A DNA stretch of 64,000 nt from Clostridium sp. CAG:221 (GTDB taxonomy: Bacteria; Bacillota; Clostridia; Clostridiales; Clostridiaceae). Under the pieces are notes generated by a model. That model was not told the DNA's origin and did not search any database. It worked only from the letters and a program-made list of their open reading frames with translations. How positions within the stretch are numbered: position 1 is the stretch's first letter; each line of letters begins with the position of its first letter. Location: contig FR883402.1 of the NCBI GenBank assembly GCA_000435835.1, positions 82,391 to 146,390 of the forward strand. The letters are read 5' to 3'. Below, one piece after another: positions 9,106-18,870 of the stretch. The position numbers and the translations under genes are program-made.

Positions 9106-9260
9106 TGTTAAGAAGGAACTGCCGTTTCTCACCTTACGGCAAAGCTTAGTAAGGTAATACTTATGAAATTTGTATCTAGTAATATAATATTATGTCTAGA
9201 TTTAGTTTGATAATGATGGATGGCAGTAATTGCCATCCATTTATTATATAAAAATGCTTT
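9106..9260 (+). ncRNA. L20-type ribosomal protein leader with attenuator
   Basis: The leader before infC contains a hairpin GCCGT (9121-9125)/ACGGC (9136-9140). Its loop bases ACCTT (9131-9135) can pair with AAGGT (9151-9155), making a pseudoknot-like fold. A strong hairpin with arms at 9216-9225 and 9231-9240 (ATGGATGGCA/TGCCATCCAT) follows and is succeeded by a T-rich stretch. In Bacillus subtilis, L20 represses its infC operon by premature termination at an equivalent leader. Position and layout fit that autoregulation; the L20 contact itself is inferred. Confidence 0.65.
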
Positions 9261-9293
9261 TTTCATTGGTACATTTTATCGGAGGTGAACGAT

Positions 9294-9806
9294 ATCAGTA
9301 AAAATTTTACTTGTAACGAAAGTATAAAAGAAAAGGAAGTAAGAGTTATTGATTCAGAAGGTAATCAATTAGGAATACTTCAAACAAAAGAGGCTCTAAG
9401 AATGGCAGATGAGAGTGAATTAGATTTAGTTATGATCTCTCCAAATGCAAAACCACCAGTATGTAAAATAATGGACTTAGGTAAATATATTTATGAGCAA
9501 GCAAAAAAGGAAAAAGAAGCTAAAAAGAAGCAAAAAGTAACAGTAATTAAAGAAATCAGATGTGGAATCACAATTGAAGAAAATGATATTGTTATTAAAG
9601 CTAAAAATGCTAGAAAATTCCTATTAGACGGGGACAAAGTTAAAATAACTATAAGATTTAAAGGTAGAGAAGCAGCATTATCTCATTTAGGTGTTAAAAT
9701 ACTTGATAATTTTGTTTCTAAACTTGAAGATGTTTGTGTAGTGGAAAAGCCTGCTAAACAAGACGGAAGAAATATGACTATGGTTTTAGCCCCAAAAAAA
9801 GCATAA
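9294..9806 (+). CDS. infC: Translation initiation factor IF-3, with probable AUC start
   Basis: IF-3 binds the 30S subunit, keeps subunits apart and checks start codons. The N-domain begins [19 protein letters not shown], the linker is Lys-rich ([14 protein letters not shown]) and the C-domain contains KIRFKGRE-like sequence ([12 protein letters not shown]). The only GTG upstream (9285) overlaps the Shine-Dalgarno GGAGG at 9281-9285 and cannot serve. The codon 8 bases after GGAGG, matching the start in homologues (ISKDF in B. subtilis), is ATC at 9294. AUC is a rare start of the kind IF-3 itself rejects, which allows autoregulation. First gene of infC-rpmI-rplT. Confidence 0.93.
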   Translation: MSKNFTCNESIKEKEVRVIDSEGNQLGILQTKEALRMADESELDLVMISPNAKPPVCKIMDLGKYIYEQAKKEKEAKKKQKVTVIKEIRCGITIEENDIVIKAKNARKFLLDGDKVKITIRFKGREAALSHLGVKILDNFVSKLEDVCVVEKPAKQDGRNMTMVLAPKKA

Positions 9807-9827
9807 TCTGAGAGGAGGATATTTATC

Positions 9828-10025
9828 ATGCCAAAAATGAAAACTCACAAAGGTGCAGCAAAAAGATTTAGAAAAACAGGTACAGGAAAGTTAAAGAGAG
9901 CAAAGGCTTTCAAGAGCCACATCTTAACTAAGAAAAGCGCTAAGAGAAAGAGAAACTTAAGAAAATGTGCTTATGTTTCAACTACTCAAGAAAAAGCAAT
10001 GAAAAAATTATTACCATACCTATAA
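9828..10025 (+). CDS. rpmI: 50S ribosomal protein L35
   Basis: A 65-residue, strongly basic protein beginning [20 protein letters not shown], the hallmark of bacterial L35, with the C-terminal region running to KKLLPYL. It is part of the large ribosomal subunit. AGGAGG is 8 bases before the ATG. It is the middle gene of the classic infC-rpmI-rplT operon, 21 bases after infC. Confidence 0.98.
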   Translation: MPKMKTHKGAAKRFRKTGTGKLKRAKAFKSHILTKKSAKRKRNLRKCAYVSTTQEKAMKKLLPYL

Positions 10026-10051
10026 TTAAGAAGGTTTAGGAGGATTAAAGA

Positions 10052-10411
10052 ATGGCAAGAGTTAAAAGAGCGGTAAATTCACGTAAGAATCATAAAAAAG
10101 TATTAAAGCTTGCTAAAGGTTACTACGGTGGAAAGAGCAGATTATTCAAAACTGCTAACGAAACTGTAATAAGAGCATTAAGAAATGCATATGTTGGAAG
10201 AAGATTAAAGAAGAGAGATTTCAGAAGATTATGGATAGCAAGAATAAATGCTGCTTCAAGAATGAATGGACTTTCTTATTCAAAATTCATGAATGGAATA
10301 AAATTAGCTGGTGTTGATATCAACAGAAAGATGTTATCTGAAATAGCTATAAATGATCCAAAAGCATTTGCTGAATTAGTTGAATTAGCTAAGAAAAACT
10401 TAAATGCTTAA
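10052..10411 (+). CDS. rplT: 50S ribosomal protein L20
   Basis: A 119-residue basic protein with the typical L20 opening ([26 protein letters not shown]) and the globular part [21 protein letters not shown]20 is needed early in 50S assembly. In related bacteria free L20 binds the leader of this operon and reduces its expression, and a matching leader lies at 9106-9260. AGGAGG lies 8 bases before the ATG, and a strong terminator follows. Confidence 0.98.
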   Translation: MARVKRAVNSRKNHKKVLKLAKGYYGGKSRLFKTANETVIRALRNAYVGRRLKKRDFRRLWIARINAASRMNGLSYSKFMNGIKLAGVDINRKMLSEIAINDPKAFAELVELAKKNLNA

Positions 10412-10420
10412 TTAATACAT

Positions 10421-10447
10421 AATGCGACTTAGGTCGCATTTTTTTTA
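10421..10447 (+). terminator. Terminator of the infC-rpmI-rplT operon
   Basis: AATGCGAC (10421-10428) pairs with GTCGCATT (10433-10440) around a 4-base loop, followed by TTTTTT. Confidence 0.92.
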
Positions 10448-10488
10448 TAACTAAAGTTTTCTCTAAATAAGTTTTTTTTAAAATATAC

Positions 10489-10516
10489 TTATACTTTTAT
10501 TAAGATAGTGTATAAT
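10489..10516 (+). promoter_or_regulatory. Putative promoter of the potassium uptake genes
   Basis: A perfect -10 TATAAT (10511-10516) has TTATAC (10489-10494) 16 bases upstream. The -35 match is moderate. It lies 56 bases before the ktrB start. Confidence 0.5.
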
Positions 10517-10571
10517 AATTTGGTAAAGTATTATTTTGGTATTATAAATTTCGTTTAGCAGAGGTGAATAT

Positions 10572-11918
10572 ATGCAGTATAAGTTTAATAAAGGGTTTAA
10601 ATTGAATCCGATGCAAATCCTTTCACTAGGTTTTCTATTAATAATACTCATAGGAGGAATATTACTATCATTACCTATTTCATCATCTACTGGAGAATAT
10701 ACTAGTTTTATTGATGCTGTATTTACATCAACTTCAGCAGTGTGTGTCACAGGACTTGTAACTGTAGATACAGGAACTCATTGGAACTTATTTGGCCAAA
10801 CTGTAATTATGCTATTGATTGAAATTGGCGGACTAGGATTTATGTCTTTTACTACATTAATTGCAATTTTACTTGGTAAAAAGATAACCCTTAGGGAAAG
10901 GTTGATTTTACAAAATGCAATGAATACCTTTAATATTCAGGGAGTAGTAAAAATGGTTAAATATATACTATTATTTACTATTTCTATTCAAGCTATTGGT
11001 GCACTTATATTTTGCACACAATTAATACCTGAATATGGATTAGGTAAAGGATTATTTTATAGTATATTTCATTCTATTTCAGCATTTTGTAATGCTGGTT
11101 TTGATGTGTTTGGTGGAGGGGTAAGTTTAACAACTCACAACACTAATGCCTTGGTAATACTAACAGCAGCAGCCCTTATAATTATAGGTGGATTAGGTTT
11201 CGGGGTGTGGACAGAACTATATAATGTAAAAAGAATAAGAAGGTTTTCAGTACATACAAAAATAGTTTTACTGGTTACTGGATTCTTAGTAATAGGAGGC
11301 ACTATTTTAATGCTTCTATTTGAATATAATAATCCTGAAACCATAGCAACAATGAATGGTGGAGAAAAGGTTTTAAACTCTTTTTTTGCAGCTGTAACAC
11401 CTAGAACAGCAGGATTTAATAGTATATCTACATCTGGTATGACTAGTGCAGGTAAGTTTTTAACAATGATCTTAATGATGATTGGAGGATCACCAGGATC
11501 TACTGCTGGTGGAATTAAAACCACTACAGTAGGGGTATTGATATTAACTGTAATTTGCGTTATAAAAAGAAGAGAAGATACAGAGGTTTTTTCAAAAAAA
11601 ATATCAAAAGATCTTGTTTATAAAGCGTTTACCTTATTCTTTATAGGTTCAGGTCTTGTTATAGTGGTAAGTTTAATATTATCATTTACTGAAACAGGAG
11701 CATCTTTTACAGCTATTTTATATGAAACTGTTTCTGCTTTTGGTACAGCAGGCTTGACTATTGGCCTTACACCAAATTTAAGTGTAATTGGAAAAGTGTT
11801 AATTATGCTGATGATGTATATTGGAAGAGTAGGGCCTTTAACTGTAGTATTATCATTGACAAAGGAAAAGATTAAAAGTGGAATTAAATATCCAGAAGGA
11901 AAAATATTAATAGGTTAG
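10572..11918 (+). CDS. ktrB: Potassium uptake channel subunit, KtrB/TrkH family
   Basis: A 448-residue membrane protein forming the ion path of a Ktr-type potassium transporter. The four P-loop filter regions of the superfamily are visible: SAVCVTGLVTV, SAFCNAGFDVF, PRTAGFNSIS and SAFGTAGLTIG, each with its conserved Gly between hydrophobic helices. GAGGTG is 7 bases before the ATG. The regulatory subunit gene follows after 12 bases, so both belong to one operon. In Firmicutes such systems respond to c-di-AMP through the partner protein; no c-di-AMP riboswitch is seen in the short leader. Confidence 0.92.
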   Translation: MQYKFNKGFKLNPMQILSLGFLLIILIGGILLSLPISSSTGEYTSFIDAVFTSTSAVCVTGLVTVDTGTHWNLFGQTVIMLLIEIGGLGFMSFTTLIAILLGKKITLRERLILQNAMNTFNIQGVVKMVKYILLFTISIQAIGALIFCTQLIPEYGLGKGLFYSIFHSISAFCNAGFDVFGGGVSLTTHNTNALVILTAAALIIIGGLGFGVWTELYNVKRIRRFSVHTKIVLLVTGFLVIGGTILMLLFEYNNPETIATMNGGEKVLNSFFAAVTPRTAGFNSISTSGMTSAGKFLTMILMMIGGSPGSTAGGIKTTTVGVLILTVICVIKRREDTEVFSKKISKDLVYKAFTLFFIGSGLVIVVSLILSFTETGASFTAILYETVSAFGTAGLTIGLTPNLSVIGKVLIMLMMYIGRVGPLTVVLSLTKEKIKSGIKYPEGKILIG

Positions 11919-11930
11919 GAGAAAGTAATA

Positions 11931-12602
11931 ATGGCAAGTGGAAAACAATTTGTAGTTATAGGCCTTGGTAGATTTGGGCAATCTGTGGCAAAAACGTTAT
12001 ATGATCTAGGCCATGATGTATTAGCTATAGATATGGATGAAGAAGCAGTAAGAGATATTTCGGATTATGTAACTCATGCTGTGCAGTTAGATGCAACAGA
12101 TGAAACATCAATAAAGAGCTTAGGACTTAGAAATTTTGATGTAGCAGTAATTACCATTGGTTCAAATATACAAGCAAGTGTAATGATTACACTTTTAGTT
12201 AAGGAACTTGGAATTAAATACATTATAGCTAAGGGACAAAGTGAACTTCATGCTAAGGTATTATATAAAATTGGTGCTGATAGAGTAGTGCTACCAGAAA
12301 AAGATATGGGTATAAGAGTAGCACATAATTTAGTATCTGCTAGTATAGTAGATTATATAGAATTATCACCTGATTATAGCATTTTAGAAATTAAGCCGCT
12401 AAAGGTATGGGATAATAAGACTTTAAATGAACTTAAATTAAGAAGTAAATATGGCATTAATGTTATTGCCATAAAAAAAGGTGAGGAAATTGATATAACA
12501 CCAAGTGCAAATGCTGTTATAGATAGTGAAGATACTTTAGTAGTTATTGGACCAATAAATGATCTAAGTAATTTAGAAGAAATAATTGTTAAACAAAAGT
12601 AA
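11931..12602 (+). CDS. ktrA: Potassium uptake regulatory subunit, KtrA/TrkA family
   Basis: A 223-residue cytoplasmic RCK protein that gates KtrB. The N-terminal Rossmann motif GLGRFGQSVA (residues 12-21) binds nucleotide, and the acidic Asp at the end of the second strand (LAIDMDEEAV) is present. Residues from about 140 form the RCK_C domain, which in this family binds c-di-AMP. AGGAG is 8 bases before the ATG. It follows ktrB by 12 bases, as in other Firmicute ktrAB operons with reversed order. Confidence 0.92.
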   Translation: MASGKQFVVIGLGRFGQSVAKTLYDLGHDVLAIDMDEEAVRDISDYVTHAVQLDATDETSIKSLGLRNFDVAVITIGSNIQASVMITLLVKELGIKYIIAKGQSELHAKVLYKIGADRVVLPEKDMGIRVAHNLVSASIVDYIELSPDYSILEIKPLKVWDNKTLNELKLRSKYGINVIAIKKGEEIDITPSANAVIDSEDTLVVIGPINDLSNLEEIIVKQK

Positions 12603-12616
12603 GAGGTGTATACACT

Positions 12617-13393
12617 TTGATAATCATTGAAAGTAAGGAAAATTCTTTATTTAAGAATGTTAAAAAGCTTAAAGAAAGAAAAAATAGAGCTAGAGAAAAG
12701 AAATATATTATAGAAGGTTTTAGATTAGTTGAGGAAGGGTTTAAAGCTGGTGCAGATATTGAGTGCTTGATTATAGAAGAAGGAAATGAGCAAAAAGCAA
12801 ATGAATTCTTAAAAGATTATTTAACAGCATCTAAAGTTTATTTAATGAAGAAAAGCCTGTTTAGTCAGCTTATAGCTACAGAAAATACACAAGGTGTATT
12901 AGCTGTTGTAAATATGAATAATAGTACAGAAGAAATAAAGGGAGATTTTTATCTTTTATGCGATAAAGTCCAAGATCCAGGAAATCTGGGTACTATCATT
13001 AGAACTGCTCATGCTGCTGGTGCTTCAGGGATAATCTTAACAAAGGGTACAGTTGATATATATAATGATAAAACCATAAGGTCAACAATGGGTTCAGTTT
13101 TTTATCTTCCAATTATATATGATAATGACTTAAGCTTCTTAAAGAAACTTAAAGAAGATGGTTTTAGCTTAGTTACAACATCCCTTCAGGAATCAAAAAA
13201 TTTCTTTGAAGAGGATTTAAGAGGAAAGGTTATCTTAGGTGTTGGTAATGAAGGTAATGGCATAAGTGATGAAATATTTGCAATGTCAGATAAAAAGGTT
13301 AAGATACCGATGCCAGGTGGTGCAGAAAGCTTAAATGTGGCAGTGGCATCATCAATAATTTTATTTGAAAAAGTTAGACAAGGAATGCGATAA
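12617..13393 (+). CDS. TrmH-family (SpoU) RNA 2'-O-methyltransferase
   Basis: A 258-residue knotted SPOUT methyltransferase with an N-terminal RNA-binding domain (about residues 5-75). The three family motifs are clear: DPGNLGTIIRTA, GNEGNGIS and the C-terminal PMPGGAESLNVAVASSI. It should methylate a ribose in rRNA or tRNA using SAM. It starts at TTG (12617), with GAGGTG 9 bases upstream. It is probably cotranscribed with ktrBA, 14 bases upstream, and lies before the pheST T-box, an order common in Firmicutes. The target nucleotide is unknown (rRNA types such as RlmB or TsnR are possible). Confidence 0.88.
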   Translation: MIIIESKENSLFKNVKKLKERKNRAREKKYIIEGFRLVEEGFKAGADIECLIIEEGNEQKANEFLKDYLTASKVYLMKKSLFSQLIATENTQGVLAVVNMNNSTEEIKGDFYLLCDKVQDPGNLGTIIRTAHAAGASGIILTKGTVDIYNDKTIRSTMGSVFYLPIIYDNDLSFLKKLKEDGFSLVTTSLQESKNFFEEDLRGKVILGVGNEGNGISDEIFAMSDKKVKIPMPGGAESLNVAVASSIILFEKVRQGMR

Positions 13394-13413
13394 AAGTATT
13401 TTTTAATAAATAC

Positions 13414-13442
13414 TTGAAAAAAATAATCTTTATTTGTATAAT
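13414..13442 (+). promoter_or_regulatory. Promoter of the pheST operon
   Basis: TTGAAA (13414-13419) and a perfect TATAAT (13437-13442) are 17 bases apart. Transcription would start at about 13449, at the beginning of the T-box leader. Confidence 0.85.
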
Positions 13443-13448
13443 AAGTTG

Positions 13449-13700
13449 AAAAGAATATGTAAATACTGTGAATGAGAGAGTAATTATAAGGAATATTTCA
13501 GGGAGAAAAAGCCTTAGACTGGAAGCTTTTTTAATAAAAATTATAATGAAGTTCGCTCAGGAGTACTAGTTGTGAAATAATAGTAGTAACTAGCGGTTTA
13601 ACCGTTATTTTAATTAAGAGGATGTTATGGTATTGCTGTAATATCAACTAGGGTGGTAACGCGGATATTCCGTCCCTTTTGGGGCTGAATATCCTTTTTT
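13449..13700 (+). ncRNA. Phenylalanine T-box leader
   Basis: The T-box bulge sequence AGGGTGGTAACGCGG begins at 13650 and is followed by the terminator GGATATTC (13663-13670)/GAATATCC (13687-13694) with a T run. The start of the terminator stem overlaps the T-box, as needed for the antiterminator. In Stem I, the specifier loop before GCTCAG reads GAAGTTC with the codon TTC (Phe) at 13552-13554. Uncharged tRNA-Phe should therefore promote read-through into pheS and pheT. Confidence 0.93.
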
Positions 13701-13788
13701 ATTTGTAAATAATTTTAATTGCATAGCAATTAAATTTATAAGTATTTAATATTCGGAAGATACTGATTAAAAAGAAGGGAGTAATATC

Positions 13789-14808
13789 ATGGAAGAAAAA
13801 TTAACCGCAATTAAAGAAGCAGCACTTAATGAAATAGCTTCAGCTGAAAATAGTGCAGCTTTAGAAGAAATTAGAGTTAAATATTTAGGAAAAAAAGGTG
13901 AACTTACTACTATATTAAGAGGGATGGGTTCTTTATCACCAGAAGAAAGACCAGTAGTTGGTAAGTTAGTGAATATAGCTAAAAATGAAGTTGAAGCTAA
14001 ACTTGAAGAAGTAGGAAGCAAAATAAAGGAAAAAGAAAAAAATGCTAAACTTGCCAGTGAAGTTATTGATATAACTTTACCAGGAAAGAAGCAAGTAATA
14101 GGAAAGAGACACCCATTAGATCAAACATTAGAAAGCATGAAGAATATCTTCATATCTATGGGATTCACAATAGAAGAGGGGCCAGAAGTAGAATTAGATC
14201 ATTACAACTTTGAGGCTTTAAACATTCCTAAAAACCATCCTGCAAGAAGTGAACAAGATACTTTATATATCAATGATAGTTTAGTTTTAAGAACTCAAAC
14301 TTCACCAGTTCAAGTAAGAACAATGGAAAAGCAAAGCTTACCAATTAAAATGATTTCACCAGGTAAGGTTTATAGATCAGATGATGTTGATGCAACACAC
14401 TCACCAATATTCTATCAAATGGAAGGACTAGTTGTAGATAAGGGAGTAACTTTTGCAGATCTTAAAGGTACTTTAGAATTATTTGCTAAGAAAATGTTTG
14501 GGGATAAAGTTAAGACTAAATTTAGACCTCACCACTTCCCATTCACTGAACCTTCAGCAGAAATGGATGCAACTTGTTTCGTTTGTGAAGGTAAAGGATG
14601 CAAGGTATGTAAAAATAGTGGATGGATTGAAATCTTAGGATGCGGTATGGTTCACCCAGATGTACTTAGAAATTGTGGTATTGATCCAGAAGTATACAGC
14701 GGATTTGCTTTTGGTTTCGGTGTAGATAGAATGGTTATGCTTAAGTACGGAATAGATGATATTAGATTATTATACGAAAGTGATATGAGATTCTTAAATC
14801 AATTCTAA
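13789..14808 (+). CDS. pheS: Phenylalanyl-tRNA synthetase alpha subunit
   Basis: PheS is the catalytic subunit of the (alpha-beta)2 enzyme that charges tRNA-Phe. It has an N-terminal coiled coil (residues 1-90), the class II motif 2 area with [33 protein letters not shown], and motif 3 [11 protein letters not shown] Cys cluster ([12 protein letters not shown]) is near residue 265. The length of 339 residues is normal. AAGGGAG is 7 bases before the ATG. It lies immediately after its T-box leader and 31 bases before pheT. Confidence 0.98.
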   Translation: MEEKLTAIKEAALNEIASAENSAALEEIRVKYLGKKGELTTILRGMGSLSPEERPVVGKLVNIAKNEVEAKLEEVGSKIKEKEKNAKLASEVIDITLPGKKQVIGKRHPLDQTLESMKNIFISMGFTIEEGPEVELDHYNFEALNIPKNHPARSEQDTLYINDSLVLRTQTSPVQVRTMEKQSLPIKMISPGKVYRSDDVDATHSPIFYQMEGLVVDKGVTFADLKGTLELFAKKMFGDKVKTKFRPHHFPFTEPSAEMDATCFVCEGKGCKVCKNSGWIEILGCGMVHPDVLRNCGIDPEVYSGFAFGFGVDRMVMLKYGIDDIRLLYESDMRFLNQF

Positions 14809-14839
14809 TAATTATAGTTATTGTAGGAGGTAAAACAAA

Positions 14840-17218
14840 ATGAAAATACCATATAATTGGTTAAAAGATTATGCAGAGATAAATGTTGATGCATATGAAT
14901 TAGCAGATAGATTAACTCTTTCTGGTTCTCAAGCAGAAGAGGTTATAATGCAGGGAGATACAATTAAAAATGTTGTAACTGGAAAGATTACAAAAATTGA
15001 AAAGCATCCTGATGCAGATAGATTAAATGTTTGTCAAGTAGATATTGGAGCTGAAGAGGAAATTCAAATTGTTACAGCTGCTACAAATATGAAAGAACAA
15101 GATATAGTGCCTGTAGCTCTTCATAAATCAATATTAGCTGATGGTAGCGAAATTAAAAAAGGTAAGATGAGAGGCGTAGTATCTAATGGTATGTTCTGTT
15201 CTGAAGAAGAATTGGGGATTGCTGGAGATGAACCAGTACATGGATTAATGATTCTTCCAGAAGATGCACCATTAGGAATGGATATAAAGGAATATTTAAA
15301 ATTAAATAAAGCAATAATTGATTTTGAAATAACTTCAAATAGACCTGACTGTTTAAGTATTGTTGGTATGGCAAGAGAAGCAGCAGCAACTCTTGGAACA
15401 TCTTATAAAATGCCTACCTTCCAATATGAAGTTAAAAATTCAGCTAATATCAATGATGAATTAAAAGTTGAAGTTAGAGATGAATTATGTAACAGATATA
15501 TGTCTAGAGGAGTTAAGAATGTTAAGATAGCTCCATCACCTTCATGGATGCAAGAAAGATTATTAGAAGCTGGAGTTAAACCAATAAATAATATGGTTGA
15601 TATAACTAACTTCGTAATGATTGAACTTGGTCAGCCAATGCATGCTTTTGATGCAAGAGAAATTGAATCTGGAAAAATAGTTGTGGAAAGAGCTAAAGAC
15701 GGTGAAAAATTCACAACTTTAGATGAAGTAGAAAGAACTTTAGATTCGGAATGCTTATGTATAAAAGATGGAGATAAGACTATTGCTTTAGCTGGTATCA
15801 TGGGCGGATTAAATTCTCAAATAAAAGAAGATACAACAGAAGTATACTTTGAATCAGCAAACTTTGATGGTACAAACATCAGAGTAAACTCTAAAAAGGT
15901 TGGATTAAGAACAGAAAGTTCTTCAATATTTGAAAAGGATATAGATCCTAACTTAGCAAAGCTTGCTATAGATAGAGCTTGCAGCTTAGTATGTGAACTT
16001 GGTTGCGGAGAAGTTATGGAAGGAACTATCGATATATACAACAATGTTAAAGAAGAAGGTCACTTAACTGTTGATGCTAATTGGATTAATACTTTCTTAG
16101 GAACTGATATATCAAAAGAAGAGATGAAGAAAGCTTTAGATTCTTTAGATATAAAGACTGAAATAAATGGGGATATGTTAGAAATTACTACACCTACATT
16201 TAGAATTGATTTAACTATTAGAGAAGATATTGCAGAAGAAGTTGCAAGAATTTATGGATATGATAAAATTCCTACAACTGTATTTAGCGTATCTACTGAG
16301 AGAGAGCCTAAGTATAAGAAAAATATTTTAGAAGATAAAGTTATTGAAATAATGATAGGAAGTGGATTAAATCAATCAATAAGCTACTCATTTGTTTCTC
16401 CTAAGGTATTTGATAGAGTTAATATACCAGCAGATAGCGAATTAAGAAATGTTGTTAAGATTAAGAATCCTTTAGGTGAAGATTTCAGTGTGATGAGAAC
16501 AACAACAATTCCTTCAATGATGGAATGTTTAGCTAGAAATTATTCAAGAAATAATGACTATGTTAGATTATTTGAAATTGGTAAAGTATATATTCCAAAT
16601 GAAGACGAAAATCAAGTTCCAACTGAAAAGAATATATTAACTATAGGTATTTACGGAGATTGCGATTACTTAGATATGAAGGGAATCGTTGAAAACCTAG
16701 TAGATGGTCTTGGAGTTGAAAAAGCTAAATATGTAAGAGAAAGTGAAAATGCTAGCTACCATCCAGGTAAGACAGCTGCGTTATTAGTAAGAAATAAAAA
16801 GACTGCAGTTCTTGGAGAAGTACATCCAGATGTAACTGAAAATTATGGTATAGATGTTGATTGTTATATAGCTGAAATAGATTTAGATCAATTATTTGAA
16901 GCAGCTAAAATGACAAAGTCATATAAAGCATTACCAAAATTCCCTGCTGTAACAAGAGATATAGCATTACTAGTAGATGATTCTGTATTAGTTGCAGATA
17001 TCGAGGAAGCTATAAGAAAAGCTGGTGGAAATTTAGTTGAAAAAGTTCAATTATTTGATATTTACAAAGGTGAACAAATTCCAGCTGATAAAAAATCAAT
17101 AGCTTATGCAATAGCATATAGAGATGAAAATAAAACATTAAATGAAAAAGATATTACTAAAGTTCATGATAAGATATTAAAAGCTTTAGAGCATAAGCTA
17201 GGTGCTGTATTAAGATAA
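14840..17218 (+). CDS. pheT: Phenylalanyl-tRNA synthetase beta subunit
   Basis: PheT contributes tRNA binding and editing. The domain order is standard: an EMAP-like tRNA-binding domain (about residues 40-150, [16 protein letters not shown]), the B3/B4 editing domain (about 210-390, [11 protein letters not shown]), B5 (about 400-475), a core similar to the alpha subunit, and a C-terminal anticodon-binding FDX-ACB domain (about 700-792, [14 protein letters not shown]). The length of 792 residues is typical. GGAGG is 8 bases before the ATG. It is controlled with pheS by the T-box. Confidence 0.98.
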   Translation: MKIPYNWLKDYAEINVDAYELADRLTLSGSQAEEVIMQGDTIKNVVTGKITKIEKHPDADRLNVCQVDIGAEEEIQIVTAATNMKEQDIVPVALHKSILADGSEIKKGKMRGVVSNGMFCSEEELGIAGDEPVHGLMILPEDAPLGMDIKEYLKLNKAIIDFEITSNRPDCLSIVGMAREAAATLGTSYKMPTFQYEVKNSANINDELKVEVRDELCNRYMSRGVKNVKIAPSPSWMQERLLEAGVKPINNMVDITNFVMIELGQPMHAFDAREIESGKIVVERAKDGEKFTTLDEVERTLDSECLCIKDGDKTIALAGIMGGLNSQIKEDTTEVYFESANFDGTNIRVNSKKVGLRTESSSIFEKDIDPNLAKLAIDRACSLVCELGCGEVMEGTIDIYNNVKEEGHLTVDANWINTFLGTDISKEEMKKALDSLDIKTEINGDMLEITTPTFRIDLTIREDIAEEVARIYGYDKIPTTVFSVSTEREPKYKKNILEDKVIEIMIGSGLNQSISYSFVSPKVFDRVNIPADSELRNVVKIKNPLGEDFSVMRTTTIPSMMECLARNYSRNNDYVRLFEIGKVYIPNEDENQVPTEKNILTIGIYGDCDYLDMKGIVENLVDGLGVEKAKYVRESENASYHPGKTAALLVRNKKTAVLGEVHPDVTENYGIDVDCYIAEIDLDQLFEAAKMTKSYKALPKFPAVTRDIALLVDDSVLVADIEEAIRKAGGNLVEKVQLFDIYKGEQIPADKKSIAYAIAYRDENKTLNEKDITKVHDKILKALEHKLGAVLR

Positions 17219-17238
17219 TATTAAAATAATTTATAAAA

Positions 17239-17275
17239 ATCAAAAGCAGATTTAATTTGCTTTTGATTTTTTATT
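17239..17275 (+). terminator. Bidirectional terminator between pheT and the DUF2156 gene
   Basis: AATCAAAAGCA (17239-17249) pairs with TGCTTTTGATT (17258-17268). A T run follows on the plus strand (TTTTATTTT) and a second T run on the minus strand, as suits convergent genes. Confidence 0.88.
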
Positions 17276-17294
17276 TTAAAATTCAATTATAATT

Positions 17295-18230
17295 TTAATC
17301 AGTAATCTTTATGAAACATTTCTTAATATAACTAATGGGATGATATGATTCTTTTGATTTTCTTAGTCCTAAATTACCACAGTCTTCTTGCCTATTTACA
17401 TATAAGGTATCACTGAAATACATTTCTAGAAAAGTTCTATTTAGAAAAGAATAAATTCCTTTAAATGAAATATCACAGCGTTCAATATGAATTATAGCTG
17501 TATCACCATATTTTTCACCTATAGAAAAGCCTGCAAGGGTATTATCTACATAAATTGCTATGGATTTCAAATCTAATTTATAAAAGTTTATCAATACATC
17601 TCTAATGACATCATACTCTATTTTTAGCTCTGTGCTAAGGAAAGTTTTTGATTTTTCCCATTTTCTTATTAAGTCTAAACAATCATTAATTATTTTAGGA
17701 CTATTTATTTCAGATATTTTAAAGGAGTAGTTCTTTTTAAAGAAGTTATATAAATTTTTCTTTGAGTGATACTTTTTTCCACTTAAGTTAATTAAATCTT
17801 TTGTTAAATATATATATTCATAATCATCCGGTGAATCAACGATTTCAAATTTATGAGAGCAATATTTCCTTAAATCATCAATAAAAAAGTTTTCTACATC
17901 TCCAAATAGATAAAGGTTATGAGTATTATTTGATAAGACATTAGAGTTTGAATAATTATTACTGTCTTTTTCATATGATAGTAATAATTCAATGATTGAA
18001 TTTAGTTTGCTTTGAGTGTAATTATAGGGAATCATAAAAAAATTTCCATAACATTCTTCATTTTTCTTAACAATTAAGGTATTGTCTATAATAGCAAAAG
18101 TGGTTTTTGATAAATTTCTCCATAAATATAACGAAGCAAAAGTGTATTCATATGAAGTAAAATTGCTTTTATAACAATAATTGTTGAATGTTTCTTTATC
18201 TTGGAGAGTTAAAGTATGGAATATATCCAA
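17295..18230 (-). CDS. DUF2156 protein (phosphatidylglycerol lysyltransferase C-terminal-like)
   Basis: A 311-residue soluble protein that resembles the DUF2156 family, related to the GNAT-fold transferase domain of MprF, which adds amino acids to lipids. The N-terminal segment (FTSYEYTFASLYLWRN) and the later AIYVDNTLAGFSIGEKYGDTAIIHIERCD stretch with a closing QEDCGNLGLRKSKESYHP are typical of the stand-alone clostridial form. It has no membrane part, so it is not MprF itself. The ribosome binding site is weak (GGAGATGAT some 10 bases upstream). The acceptor is unknown. Confidence 0.75.
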   Translation of the reverse strand: MDIFHTLTLQDKETFNNYCYKSNFTSYEYTFASLYLWRNLSKTTFAIIDNTLIVKKNEECYGNFFMIPYNYTQSKLNSIIELLLSYEKDSNNYSNSNVLSNNTHNLYLFGDVENFFIDDLRKYCSHKFEIVDSPDDYEYIYLTKDLINLSGKKYHSKKNLYNFFKKNYSFKISEINSPKIINDCLDLIRKWEKSKTFLSTELKIEYDVIRDVLINFYKLDLKSIAIYVDNTLAGFSIGEKYGDTAIIHIERCDISFKGIYSFLNRTFLEMYFSDTLYVNRQEDCGNLGLRKSKESYHPISYIKKCFIKITD

Positions 18231-18313
18231 GATATCATCTCCTTTGTAAAAAATAAGCCATATAGTATATTTTATTAAAAAAAGGTAATACGGTTAATTA
18301 AAAATGGTATTTA

Positions 18314-18360
18314 TAGAAAAAATCCTATGCCTTATAAGAATTTATAAAGACATAGGATTT
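18314..18360 (-). terminator. Terminator after the 99-residue orphan
   Basis: On the minus strand, AAATCCTATG (18360-18351) pairs with CATAGGATTT (18329-18320), with a partly paired inner stretch, followed by TTTTC. It lies 8 bases after the stop of the gene at 18368. Confidence 0.75.
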
Positions 18361-18367
18361 CTAAAAA

Positions 18368-18667
18368 TTAATATTTGAATTTTATTAATACTTCTTTGAT
18401 TTGGCCTTTAGAATTTTTTCTTATACTAAAGTTTTTAATATCGCTAAATTCATGCTCAAGCTGATATGTTAATTCGTTGATTGTTGCTTTACATTTTTTT
18501 GAAAGCTCATTATCTTCAACAATTTCAAATCTTGATTTTTTACAAGTAGTTTCGTTTTGCTCATCATCAATTACTACATAATAATCAGAAGTTTCTTCTA
18601 ATACATAGTATTCCTTATTTAAAGTTAAAGTAGAACATAAATCATTATTTATACATTTTAATAACAT
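18368..18667 (-). CDS. Small conserved-looking protein of unknown function, 99 residues
   Basis: I do not recognise this protein. It is a 99-residue soluble protein with an N-terminal beta-rich half (residues 1-45, including LNKEYYVLEETSDYYVVID) that could be a small SH3-like barrel, and a Lys-rich C-terminal half. There are three Cys. GGAGG lies 9 bases before the ATG at 18667; the frame extends 12 more codons upstream, but those overlap the ribosome binding site. It has its own terminator and is divergent from the orphan at 18871. Confidence 0.6.
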   Translation of the reverse strand: MLLKCINNDLCSTLTLNKEYYVLEETSDYYVVIDDEQNETTCKKSRFEIVEDNELSKKCKATINELTYQLEHEFSDIKNFSIRKNSKGQIKEVLIKFKY

Positions 18668-18787
18668 TTTACCATACCTCCCTTTATATATTACATTATA
18701 CATCTATTTAATAAATGTTAAAATTGTAAGAATATATGAAATGTAATTATTTTTTTATATTTAATTAATTTTTTAATAAATTAATTT

Positions 18788-18816
18788 TTGCAACACTGTA
18801 TAAAATCTTGTATAAT
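18788..18816 (+). promoter_or_regulatory. Promoter of the 178-residue orphan
   Basis: TTGCAA (18788-18793) and a perfect TATAAT (18811-18816) are 17 bases apart, 54 bases before the start codon. Confidence 0.7.
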
Positions 18817-18870
18817 TTATTTGAATTTATTAGAACTAATGAAGTACTTATATAAATAAGGGAGATAAAA

